From JAIVJM01 sp035761505 (GTDB taxonomy: Bacteria; Acidobacteriota; Blastocatellia; Pyrinomonadales; Pyrinomonadaceae): a DNA stretch of 8,598 bases. This document shows, in pieces, positions 1 through 6,700 of the stretch (within the stretch, counting starts at the first letter, position 1; every line of letters begins with the position of its first letter). The notes under the pieces were generated by a model, which did no database searches, had not been told where the DNA came from, and saw nothing but the letters and a program-made list of their open reading frames with translations. The stretch spans positions 1-8,598 of the forward strand of contig DASTQX010000597.1 of assembly GCA_035761505.1 (NCBI GenBank), read 5' to 3'. The position numbers and the translations under genes are program-made.

Positions 1-28
1 TTCGTCAACCGTGTCCGCAGTTGACGAA
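1..28 (-). terminator. Perfect hairpin downstream of the CHAT gene, possible terminator
   Basis: Bases 1-9 (TTCGTCAAC) and 20-28 (GTTGACGAA) are perfect reverse complements around a 10-nt loop. The hairpin lies about 50 nt past the CHAT stop codon, where a transcript terminator would be expected. The arm begins at the first base of the window, so the stem may be longer, and any U-tract on the minus-strand transcript would fall outside. It could equally be a palindromic protein site or belong to the next gene to the left. Confidence 0.35.
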
Positions 29-41
29 GGCCGCGCCGTCT

Positions 42-76
42 TCAATCCGCAATCCAAAATCTGAAATCCGAAGTCC
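42..76. repeat. Five degenerate heptad repeats, consensus GAAATCC
   Basis: Read on the plus strand, bases 42-76 divide into five consecutive 7-mers: TCAATCC, GCAATCC, AAAATCT, GAAATCC and GAAGTCC. All keep the central A/G-T-C core at the same phase. The array ends 2 nt before the CHAT stop codon and is noticeably more AT-rich than its surroundings. Heptameric short tandem repeats in intergenic DNA are well described in cyanobacteria. I recall similar GGATTTC-type strings in Acidobacteria and Planctomycetes but cannot verify that here. Function is unknown. Confidence 0.6.
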
Positions 77-78
77 CT

Positions 79-3060
79 TCACCGCCAGTCGCCGTTGAGG
101 ACGAACGGAGCCCAGTAAAACGGCGCGCTGTACTTCTTCCCGGCGATCATGTTGCGGCGCGCGGCGCGCATCGCGGCGCTCGGCGTCAAGCCTTGCGCGC
201 CGAGCAGGTGCTTGTAGAAGTCGGTCATCAGCTCCGCCGTGGACTTGTCCGCCACCGACCAGAGACTCACGCCGACCGTCGGCGAGCCCGCGTACATGAA
301 GGCACGCGTCAGGCCGATGACGCCCTCGCCGCGCTTCTCGCGGCCCAACCCCGTCTCGCACGCCGAGAGCATGACGAGCGGCGAAGAGAGACGGAGGTTG
401 AAGACTTCGTCGGTGCGAAGGAAGCCGTCCATCCCCGCGTTGTTGCCGACGAGCGAGAGGACGACGCCCGTGAACTGCGGGCGCTCGGCGTTCAGCAGCC
501 CGTGCGTCGCGAAGTGGAGGACGCGGTATTGACGGAGGTCTCGCTCTTCGATGTTCGACTCGCTCGCGTCGAGGTCGAGCCAGGTGTCGGCCTTGCGCCC
601 GGAGGCCGCCGCGAGACGCGAAATCTGCTGCGCCTCCTCGCGCGTCCCGGCGAGGCGCACGAGCACGCCGCCCTTCCCCGCCCCCGCCGGAGCGCCGCCC
701 GCGCTCTCCCTCTGCGACACGTCGGCGAGCGCGCTCTCGAAACTGAGTCCGCGCGCCGCTTCCGCCCCCGCGACCTGCTCGCCCGCCGCCGTCTGCTTCG
801 CGGAGCCGCGCGCGCGCGCGTCCCGCTCGTCGAAGACCGGGTCGGCGACGAGCAGGATGCCGCCGCCCGCGCGCGAAGCCTCGGCGGTGCCCGCGCGCTG
901 CTGCCGGATGACGGCGACGACCGAGGCCGAAGGGGCGACGATGGACTCGTTCGTCTTCAGAAGGTAGGCGAGCGTCGAGAAGTCCGCGCCCGCCGCAGGC
1001 GCTTCGGTGACGAGCGCGTCGAAGGGCACGTAGTTGAGCGCGCCGTCGGCGACGACGAGCAGGCGGTTGGTCTTGAGGAGCGGCGCGGCGGGCTCGACCA
1101 CGGTCTTGTAGAGCGCGTGCGCGACCGATGCGTAAGACGAGACGGCGGCTGGCGTCGCCTGCGTCCCGCCGCCCCCGCCGCTCACGGTGAGCCCGCGCTG
1201 CGGGTCTGTGGCCGCCGCCACGGTGTCGGTTAGAGCGCGGCGGAGCGAGGCCGGGATGATCTGTTGACGGAGGGCAACCGCCTGCTTCTCAATCTCGGCG
1301 CGCGCGGGCAGGCGCGAGACGGTCAGCGCGTCTCGCGTCACGGCGTAGAGGTAGGAGCGCTCTTCGCCGAGGCTGTATTCGAGGAGCGTCGTCTCGGCGT
1401 CCAAGACCTGCTGGCGGATGTCGGCGAGCGAGAGCGGGCGCGCGGCGGTGAGCGCGGCGTACTTGGGGCTCGCCGACCTGATCTGGTTCTCGATGCTCTC
1501 GAACTCGACCTGCAAACGTCCGAGTTCCGCTTCGAGGTCTTCCAGAGACTTCTGCGGCCCTTCGCCGCCGAGGTTAACGCCGGTCAACTGCGCGGCGATC
1601 TCCTCCTGTCGCGCCTGATTCTCCTGCTTGCGCTGCAAGAGGTCTGAAGGCACGCCTTCCGTAATCTCCGAGCCCGTCTCGCTGAGCATGTCGAGGAGCG
1701 AGCGGGCGCGGCCCTGCTCGACGACCGAGAGGGCTTCGGCGGCGTATTCGTGCGCGCGCCCTTCGAGCGGCGCGGAGGTGACGGGAGCGTTCGGGTTGGC
1801 GGCGTTCGCGCCCGCGCCGAGCGCCATCTCGGCGAGCGCGGCGGCGGCCTCGTCGAAGACCTCTTCGGTCGTTGCCAGAAACGTCGTCCGCGCTTCGTCG
1901 GCGCGGAGGCTCCCGCGCCTGATGGTCTCGATGGTCGAGAGCGCTTCGCGGTAAGAGCCGAGCGCGTCCTCGCGCAGCTTGAGAGCCTTCTTCTCGTCCC
2001 GCTCGGCGGCGGCCTGCGCCCAGAGGCTGCGGCCCGTGCCGCGCTGCGCGGGCCACGCGAGGTCGAGACGCGCGTCCTCGCGCGCGCCCTTCTCGGCGTC
2101 GTTGTAGAGCTTGACGGCGTCCGCGTAGCGCGCCTGCTTGAAGGCGATGTCGCCGAGCGCGGTGCGCGCGGCGGTGCGGTAGCGGCGTGTCTGGCCGAGT
2201 TTGCCGACGACGGGGAGGCTCCCGACCGTGGCGGCGAGCACGTTCTCGAAATGCTTCTTCGCCGCGTCGTGCTGGTCGTTGAAGTAGTCCACGCGGCCCA
2301 TGCCGAGTTCGTGGACGACGTAGATGACCGTCTCGCGATAGGCGTTGAATGGAGCTTTGAAAGTCGAGGCGGTGTCGGCCACCACGTCGGCAGCCGCGCC
2401 CGGCGTCGAGATCGTGGGACGGCCCGACAGCACGCCGCGCATCCGCGAGCCGAAGCCCGTCACCTTGCGGGCCTTCGACTCGGCGTTGCTCTTGCCGCCC
2501 TGCGCGGCCTTGAGCATGTCGGTCTCCGGCTTGGTCACGCGCATGCGCGAGAAGGCCGCGCGCGCCTGTTGGATGTCGCCGCGCCGGTAGTGCATCTGCC
2601 CCGTCTTGGCGAGCATGAGGTTGGCGTTGTACGCACCCTCCTGCGTCGAGACGGCGGCGACGAGGTTCGACTGGCGGCTCTCGCTCAGTGCGAGCTGGTT
2701 ATAGATTTTGTAGGCGTCGTCGAAATGCCGGAGCGCGATGTCGTAGCGCCCCTGCCGCTCGTAGAGTTCGCCGAGCAGGTCGAGCGTCGAAGCCTCGCCC
2801 GACTTATCATTCGTCTGCCGGAACTGCGCGAGCGCGACTTCGAGGTGGAGCAGCGCCTCGGCGGCCTTGCCCTGCCGGAGCAGGGAGCGCGCGCGCTCGC
2901 GCTCCGCGACCGCGCCGCTCCCTTGCGCCTGTGGCGCGGTCGCCTGCGACGGGGCCGCGACCGCCGCGCGCGCGCGCGGGAGGGGCGAGCCGTTTGGCAG
3001 ACCCGCCAAGATCAAAGTGCCGACGAACAAACCCGCGAGGCCGCTGGTGAAAAGTCTCAT
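79..3060 (-). CDS. Secreted TPR-CHAT protein (caspase-like protease)
   Basis: 993 residues. The N-terminus has a hydrophobic stretch (about 8-21) and Ala-x-Ala sites near 30-35, which reads as a Sec signal peptide. TPR-like helical pairs follow at about 51-125, 145-172 and 298-325, with a further helical stretch near 436-460. A Glu/Gln-rich coiled coil covers about 474-529. The CHAT domain occupies about 640-993, with NYVPFDAL at 676-683, the catalytic-His motif HFATHG (His853), the catalytic-Cys motif SACETG (Cys901) and the usual ending FYWAPFVLNGDW. Both catalytic residues are present, so peptidase activity of the separase/caspase clan is plausible. The substrate is unknown; TPRs usually bind a partner. 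The start is supported by AGGAG 7 nt upstream. It is the last gene of a minus-strand set, 135 bp after the DUF4384 gene. The predicted export is notable, because the best-studied CHAT proteases act in the cytoplasm. Confidence 0.93.
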   Translation of the reverse strand: MRLFTSGLAGLFVGTLILAGLPNGSPLPRARAAVAAPSQATAPQAQGSGAVAERERARSLLRQGKAAEALLHLEVALAQFRQTNDKSGEASTLDLLGELYERQGRYDIALRHFDDAYKIYNQLALSESRQSNLVAAVSTQEGAYNANLMLAKTGQMHYRRGDIQQARAAFSRMRVTKPETDMLKAAQGGKSNAESKARKVTGFGSRMRGVLSGRPTISTPGAAADVVADTASTFKAPFNAYRETVIYVVHELGMGRVDYFNDQHDAAKKHFENVLAATVGSLPVVGKLGQTRRYRTAARTALGDIAFKQARYADAVKLYNDAEKGAREDARLDLAWPAQRGTGRSLWAQAAAERDEKKALKLREDALGSYREALSTIETIRRGSLRADEARTTFLATTEEVFDEAAAALAEMALGAGANAANPNAPVTSAPLEGRAHEYAAEALSVVEQGRARSLLDMLSETGSEITEGVPSDLLQRKQENQARQEEIAAQLTGVNLGGEGPQKSLEDLEAELGRLQVEFESIENQIRSASPKYAALTAARPLSLADIRQQVLDAETTLLEYSLGEERSYLYAVTRDALTVSRLPARAEIEKQAVALRQQIIPASLRRALTDTVAAATDPQRGLTVSGGGGGTQATPAAVSSYASVAHALYKTVVEPAAPLLKTNRLLVVADGALNYVPFDALVTEAPAAGADFSTLAYLLKTNESIVAPSASVVAVIRQQRAGTAEASRAGGGILLVADPVFDERDARARGSAKQTAAGEQVAGAEAARGLSFESALADVSQRESAGGAPAGAGKGGVLVRLAGTREEAQQISRLAAASGRKADTWLDLDASESNIEERDLRQYRVLHFATHGLLNAERPQFTGVVLSLVGNNAGMDGFLRTDEVFNLRLSSPLVMLSACETGLGREKRGEGVIGLTRAFMYAGSPTVGVSLWSVADKSTAELMTDFYKHLLGAQGLTPSAAMRAARRNMIAGKKYSAPFYWAPFVLNGDWR

Positions 3061-3084
3061 CGCAAAACTCCTGCTGGAAGTTGT

Positions 3085-3116
3085 ACTGCCCCGACACCTC
3101 GCGGTGCAGGGGCAGT
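3085..3116 (-). promoter_or_regulatory. Hairpin in the leader of the CHAT gene
   Basis: ACTGCCCC (3085-3092) and GGGGCAGT (3109-3116) pair perfectly. Inside them CACC (3095-3098) and GGTG (3103-3106) pair around a 4-nt loop, giving an 8+4 bp stem with one small symmetric internal loop. It ends 24 nt before the CHAT start codon, just upstream of the AGGAG site. No U-tract follows on the minus strand, so it is a poor intrinsic terminator. An mRNA stability element, processing site or attenuator between the DUF4384 and CHAT genes are the alternatives. Confidence 0.5.
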
Positions 3117-3173
3117 GAGGGAAAATGCTTCGTCCTTAGTCAAAGCGCAGGCGGCGAGTTGAAGTCTCGCCCG

Positions 3174-3191
3174 CGCCGGACGCGTCCGGCG
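3174..3191 (-). other. GC-rich palindrome just after the DUF4384 stop
   Basis: Bases 3175-3190 (GCCGGACGCGTCCGGC) are a perfect 16-nt palindrome, and one more C:G pair at 3174/3191 extends it. In RNA it would form a 7-bp stem with a small loop, starting 4 nt after the DUF4384 stop codon. No U-run follows. It may protect the 3' end of the upstream message or contribute to partial termination. In DNA this GC-rich, a 16-nt palindrome is only modest evidence of function. Confidence 0.35.
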
Positions 3192-3195
3192 GCGC

Positions 3196-4236
3196 TCATT
3201 TGTGTACGAGGTCAACGGTCGTGACGAGCACGTCGGCGGTCGGCGAGTCGTTGACGCGGACGACCGCCGGGGCGGGCTGCCCCTTCGTGACCGTGATGCC
3301 GCGCGTCATCGCCTCGCTCTGCACCGGCACGTGCAGCGCGGCGAGCTGCGTGTTGCGGCCCTCGCGGACGCGCGCGCCGGGAGAGCCCGCCTTAATCACT
3401 TCCCACTGGGCGGGCGTGGGCTTCCATTTACAGCCCTCGCGCAGGGGGCCGCCGCAGAGGTCGAGGAGCGCCTCGCCCGTCGGGACGCCCGCCAGCGGAC
3501 GCCTTGAGAGGATGATGTACAGGCGCTCGGTGGCGGGCACGTTGTCGAACGTGAAACTCGCATCCTTGTCGGCGGGGAAGAAGTCGCGCGCGCGCTCGGC
3601 GATGGCGTTCGCGCCGCCGTCGAGCAGGTTATTCGGGTAGAGCATTTCCGGGTTGGCCCCGTTCTCCGTGTAGAAGATGTAGAGGTAGCCGTCCGTGTTG
3701 GTTTCGAGCGAGATACGAATCTGCTCGCCCGACTTGAACTCCCTGCTCGGTTTGACGGAGACGAAGTTGTCGCCCTCCTTGACGAAGATCGTGTAGCCGA
3801 GGCCGATGGCCTGATTGCCGGCCTTGACGAACTTCGCGGGCGCGTCCGCCGCGCCGCCCATCCCGGCGCTCGCCGTCCCGCTGTTCAGGTTCGCGTTCGC
3901 GCCCGGCCCCGTCGCCAGAGCGCCCGCCTCGTGCGCGTCGTGCGCGGCGGGCGTCGCGGCGGGTTGCTTCTTCTTCTTCGACGCGGCGACCTCCGCCGGC
4001 GAAGCCTTCTTCCGGCTCCCGCCCTTCGCGCCCGCGCTCTTGCGGCCCGCGCCCGAAGATTGCGCCGTCTGGCGCGGCGGCGCGGCCTTCTTCACCTCGC
4101 TGGGGTCAACGATGCTGACTCCGCGCGTGCCGATGAAGTCGTCAATGATTTTCTGGTCGTTCTGCGCGTCCTGCGCGAGGCCGGAGGCGACGAGCAGGGC
4201 CGAGGCGGCGAGCGTGAGAGAAAGTTTAAAGCGCAT
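3196..4236 (-). CDS. Secreted DUF4384 domain protein
   Basis: 346 residues. Residues 1-21 form a clear Sec signal peptide (basic MRFK, hydrophobic core, LAQ just before the mature DAQN end). Residues about 48-130 are a low-complexity Lys/Ala/Ser/Pro/Gly linker, including a KKKK run at 87-90. The folded part at about 145-250 matches DUF4384: YTIFVKEG, then SGEQIRI, the core strand GYLYIFY (183-189), a FFPADK segment and LYIILSRRPL (239-248). A C-terminal extension of about 95 residues carries Cys261 and Cys269, which could form a disulfide outside the cytoplasm. DUF4384 has no established activity. It is often found attached to bacterial kinases and caspase-like proteases and is thought to be a binding or sensing module. 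The gene starts 56 bp after the kinase stop with GAGGAG 7 nt before the ATG, so co-transcription with the kinase is likely. A role as ligand, adaptor or substrate in the same pathway is inference. Confidence 0.88.
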   Translation of the reverse strand: MRFKLSLTLAASALLVASGLAQDAQNDQKIIDDFIGTRGVSIVDPSEVKKAAPPRQTAQSSGAGRKSAGAKGGSRKKASPAEVAASKKKKQPAATPAAHDAHEAGALATGPGANANLNSGTASAGMGGAADAPAKFVKAGNQAIGLGYTIFVKEGDNFVSVKPSREFKSGEQIRISLETNTDGYLYIFYTENGANPEMLYPNNLLDGGANAIAERARDFFPADKDASFTFDNVPATERLYIILSRRPLAGVPTGEALLDLCGGPLREGCKWKPTPAQWEVIKAGSPGARVREGRNTQLAALHVPVQSEAMTRGITVTKGQPAPAVVRVNDSPTADVLVTTVDLVHK

Positions 4237-4292
4237 GTCTGGTCTCCTCAGATTTCAAGAACGCGGCGGCGAAGAAAACTTGTGCGCGAAGT

Positions 4293-6401
4293 TCACTGGT
4301 GGTTGATGCGGATGTCGAAGACGACGGGCTGCTCCTTCGCGGCTTCGGGCACGGTGACGACGACGCGTCGTTCGCCGCCCTCGCCTTTCACCTCCTTCTC
4401 GTGCGCTCCGGCGGCCTTGTGCTTCGCGCGGAGTTCTTCAAGCTGCGCGACCTCCGGGGTCGTCAGCTTGTACCCGTCCTTCCCGGCGAGGAACGCGGGC
4501 GCTTCGAGCAGCGTCGGCGAGTAGATGATGATTAAATCCTCCGCGCCGGGGTTTTTGTCCAGTTCAAACTTCAGCTCCCCGAAGGGGAAGCGGAAGTCGG
4601 CGTCGCCCGACACGAAATTCGTCTCCAACTTCCCCGAACCTTGCGCGGTGAGCACGGTCGTCGGGGCGTTGCCACCCTTGCCGGGCGCGACGATGTAGAG
4701 GTAGCCGCGCTCACGCGGATAAAAGTGGAGCTTGAAGAATTGCCCCGACTTGAGAGTCGCCGAAGTCTCCGCGATGCGGCTGCCGCTCTTGTCTTTGAGC
4801 TTCTCGAAGGCTTCCACCCAGTAGCTCACGGCTTCGACTCTCGGCGCGGGGGCGGGCGCGGACGCGTTCGACGCCGACACGTTCGCGGGCGCGTCCGCGT
4901 TCGTGCTCCCGCTCAAGCCCCTGAAGGCCAGCCAGCCGCCGACGCCCACGAGCAGCACCAGCGCCAGCGCGCCGCCCGCGACGAGCGGCATGACCGAGCG
5001 TTTCGGCGCGGGCACAGCCGACGCCGGCGAAGCGTAGTCCGTCACCGCCTGCGGCTGGACGAGGGGCTGCGCCTGCGACGCGGAAGAGTTCCCGGCGGTT
5101 GCCCCGCCCGCTTCCGTAGGGAAGGTGTGCGAGGTGGAAGTCGCGCGGCCACGGTCGCGCGGCGGCTCGACGACGCGGCCCGTGGTCGCTTGATTCGGCA
5201 TCCCCGCCGAAGTCTCGCGCGCGCCCCCGTCGGGGCCGATGTCCGAGGTGACGATGGTCTCGGCGCGGCTCACGTCGAGGTGCGCGGTCTGCGCGCCGGG
5301 AAGGTTGGCGGTCGCGGCCTCGCTGCTGCTCGGCGGCGGGACGTGCTGTTTGGTGACGACGCTCTCGCCGTCGCCGCCGCCCTTCGCCGTGTCGTAGTCC
5401 TGCGCGGCGGGCCTCGACGTGCGCGCGCGCGCGTGCATGCCGAGCGCGGCGCGCAACTCGTTGATGAACTCGCCCGCGCTCGAAGGGCGGTCGTTGCGAT
5501 CCTTCTCGACGGCGCGCGCGACGGCGCGGCTGAAGGCTTCCGGCACGTCCGGCGCGACCGCGTTCAAAGTCGGCAGAGGCTCGGAGACGTGCTTGTGCCT
5601 GAGTTCCGAGAGCGTGCGCCCGCCGAGCGGCTTCTTGCCCGCGACCAGCTCGAAGAAGATGACGCCGAGCGAGTAGATGTCGGTGCGCCCGTCAACTTCG
5701 GGCTTGCCGTCGCGCGGCATCTCGCCCCACTGTTCGGGCGACATGTAATAAGGCGTGCCGAGAATCTGTCCGGCGACCGTCAAAGAAGTCGCCTCGGCGG
5801 CGTGCACGTCGCCCGCGCCGACCATCTTGGCGATGCCGAGGTCTAAGACCTTGATGACTTCGTGCCCGTCGTCGGCGCGGCCCAGCATGACGTTTTCGGG
5901 CTTGAGGTCGCGGTGGACGACGCCGCGCGCGTGCGCCGCGTCGAGCACGTCGGCGACCGGCTCCAGGACTTCGAGTGCCTCGGCGGGCGTGAACCGCCCG
6001 CGCCGCTTGAGTTCCTTGTCGAGCGTATGCCCCTCGACGTACTCCATCACCATGTAGATGAGGCCGTCGCTCCCGGCGGAGAGGTCATAGACGGTGACGG
6101 AGTTCGGGTGGCGGAAGGCGCGCGCGGCCTTGCCCTCGCGCTGGAAGCGCTTGAGCCATTCGGCGTTGTTGCGCATCTCGGAGCGCAGCGTTTTGATGAC
6201 TACGTCGTCGCCGAGCAGGATGTGTCGCGCGCGATAGACCGCGCCCATGCCGCCCTGCGCGATAAAGCTCTCGACCTTGTACTTGCCTTCGAGCACTTGG
6301 CCGACGATAGTCTCGGCGTGCTCGTGCAGCACTTCGCCGTCGCGCGGGCAGAAGCTCTGCGAGTCCTCGTAGGTGTTGTTGCAGGTGGCACAGAACTTCA
6401 T
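4293..6401 (-). CDS. Transmembrane Ser/Thr protein kinase with zinc ribbon and DUF4384-like sensor
   Basis: 702 residues. Residues 4-21 resemble a short zinc ribbon (Cys4, Cys7, Cys18, with Asp21 where a fourth Cys is common). The Hanks-type kinase domain spans about 41-320: glycine loop AQGGMGAVY (48-56), ATP-binding Lys70 in VVIK, Glu89 in the C-helix, HRDLKPEN (163-170, catalytic Asp165), DLG (187-189) in place of DFG, GTPYYMSPE (215-223) and TDIYSLG (240-246). All catalytic residues are present, so it should be active. Residues about 325-467 are a low-complexity linker. One membrane helix (471-493), preceded by Lys467-Arg468, places the N-terminus inside. Outside, about 525-640 resembles DUF4384 (SGQFFKL, GYLYIV, DLIIIYSP), followed by a charged tail. 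It probably senses an envelope signal and phosphorylates cytoplasmic targets. It heads the minus-strand gene set. No good Shine-Dalgarno precedes the ATG; the start was chosen because it leads directly into the zinc ribbon. Confidence 0.95.
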   Translation of the reverse strand: MKFCATCNNTYEDSQSFCPRDGEVLHEHAETIVGQVLEGKYKVESFIAQGGMGAVYRARHILLGDDVVIKTLRSEMRNNAEWLKRFQREGKAARAFRHPNSVTVYDLSAGSDGLIYMVMEYVEGHTLDKELKRRGRFTPAEALEVLEPVADVLDAAHARGVVHRDLKPENVMLGRADDGHEVIKVLDLGIAKMVGAGDVHAAEATSLTVAGQILGTPYYMSPEQWGEMPRDGKPEVDGRTDIYSLGVIFFELVAGKKPLGGRTLSELRHKHVSEPLPTLNAVAPDVPEAFSRAVARAVEKDRNDRPSSAGEFINELRAALGMHARARTSRPAAQDYDTAKGGGDGESVVTKQHVPPPSSSEAATANLPGAQTAHLDVSRAETIVTSDIGPDGGARETSAGMPNQATTGRVVEPPRDRGRATSTSHTFPTEAGGATAGNSSASQAQPLVQPQAVTDYASPASAVPAPKRSVMPLVAGGALALVLLVGVGGWLAFRGLSGSTNADAPANVSASNASAPAPAPRVEAVSYWVEAFEKLKDKSGSRIAETSATLKSGQFFKLHFYPRERGYLYIVAPGKGGNAPTTVLTAQGSGKLETNFVSGDADFRFPFGELKFELDKNPGAEDLIIIYSPTLLEAPAFLAGKDGYKLTTPEVAQLEELRAKHKAAGAHEKEVKGEGGERRVVVTVPEAAKEQPVVFDIRINHQ
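5417..5440. repeat. Alternating purine-pyrimidine tract
   Basis: Twenty-four bases alternate strictly between purine and pyrimidine, mostly as GC steps, inside the kinase gene. They encode part of the linker just after the kinase domain (around HARAR). Such tracts favour Z-DNA under negative supercoiling. Shorter pure (CG)7 runs occur in the CHAT gene at 807-820 and 2965-2978. Codon bias in GC-rich DNA is enough to explain all three. Confidence 0.4.
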
Positions 6402-6410
6402 GTGGAATTT

Positions 6411-6438
6411 TTCTACGCCCCGGCCCGTAGAAGGGCCG
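6411..6438 (-). promoter_or_regulatory. Alternative hairpins or pseudoknot in the kinase mRNA leader
   Basis: Read on the minus strand, CGGCCC-TTCTAC-GGGCCG forms a 6-bp hairpin (6438-6421) whose entire 6-nt loop is complementary to GTAGAA (6416-6411) further on. A competing hairpin pairs TTCTACG with CGTAGAA around 8 nt. The two structures exclude each other as simple hairpins, or they can combine as a compact H-type pseudoknot with a 4-nt connecting loop. The structure ends 9 nt before the kinase ATG, in the place where the missing Shine-Dalgarno should be. A role in translation control is inference. Confidence 0.45.
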
Positions 6439-6557
6439 CCGAAAGGATTTCAAAGCGAGCGGTCGCTGGGCCGTTCCGATTCGCCCGACCGTTGAGAGAT
6501 ACAAAGTCTAACACGCCTCAACTCGCGGGGGAAGAAAGGGCAGGTGGAAAGCGTTTC

Positions 6558-6636
6558 GGAGCGCCGGAAGGGACTCTTGGCCGCTTTTTCCATACAACGA
6601 TTGAGTCGCCTCCGATAATCTAATTTCCGGCGCTCC
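6558..6636. repeat. Perfect 12-bp inverted repeat, arms 55 bp apart
   Basis: GGAGCGCCGGAA at 6558-6569 and TTCCGGCGCTCC at 6625-6636 are exact reverse complements with 55 bp between them. Pairing stops cleanly at both ends. The pair sits in the middle of the divergent intergenic region, and the arms flank its most AT-rich part, including GATAAT. The layout suits a pair of operator half-regions bound by a looping regulator, or a long-range stem in a leader transcript. Confidence 0.55.
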
Positions 6637-6700
6637 CCGCTGATTCCGACCACCCGAAGGCGCTCTCGGCGCGAACATTCCGGCTCCGGAAGAGGAAACG

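Larger units (their letters stand above)
6402..6700. other. Divergent intergenic region between kinase and diguanylate cyclase
   Basis: 299 bp without a convincing gene. It should hold the promoters of both divergent genes, but no sigma70 pair with good spacing stands out on either strand. The closest is a GATAAT at 6614-6619 on the plus strand, which lacks a recognisable -35 box. The region contains the kinase leader structure (6411-6438), a 12-bp inverted repeat (6558-6636) and a small inverted repeat, TTCCGG/CCGGAA (6678-6691), abutting the GAGG ribosome-binding site of the cyclase. The hexamer TTCCGG or its complement appears in all three arms at 6558-6691. Confidence 0.7.

Noticed and set aside
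193..1233. 346-residue plus-strand open frame opposite the CHAT domain
   Set aside because: It has shadow-frame composition and the opposite strand carries the catalytic CHAT motifs.
1750..3162. 470-residue open frame on the plus strand opposite the CHAT gene
   Set aside because: It is Arg/Ala/Val-rich with no domain pattern and lies fully antisense to a protein with clear motifs. Long antisense frames are common in GC-rich DNA.
79..4236. CRISPR-linked TPR-CHAT (Craspase) or gasdermin-type defence locus
   Set aside because: No CRISPR array or gRAMP-type gene is present, the CHAT protein appears secreted, and neither the DUF4384 protein nor the small membrane proteins resemble a gasdermin.
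4641..5846. 401-residue open frame on the plus strand opposite the kinase gene
   Set aside because: It is Arg-rich low-complexity sequence without motifs, a mirror of the kinase codon pattern.
6492..6520. TTGAGA at 6492 as a -35 box on the plus strand, and TTGAGG on the minus strand
   Set aside because: No acceptable -10 box lies at 16-18 bp from either.
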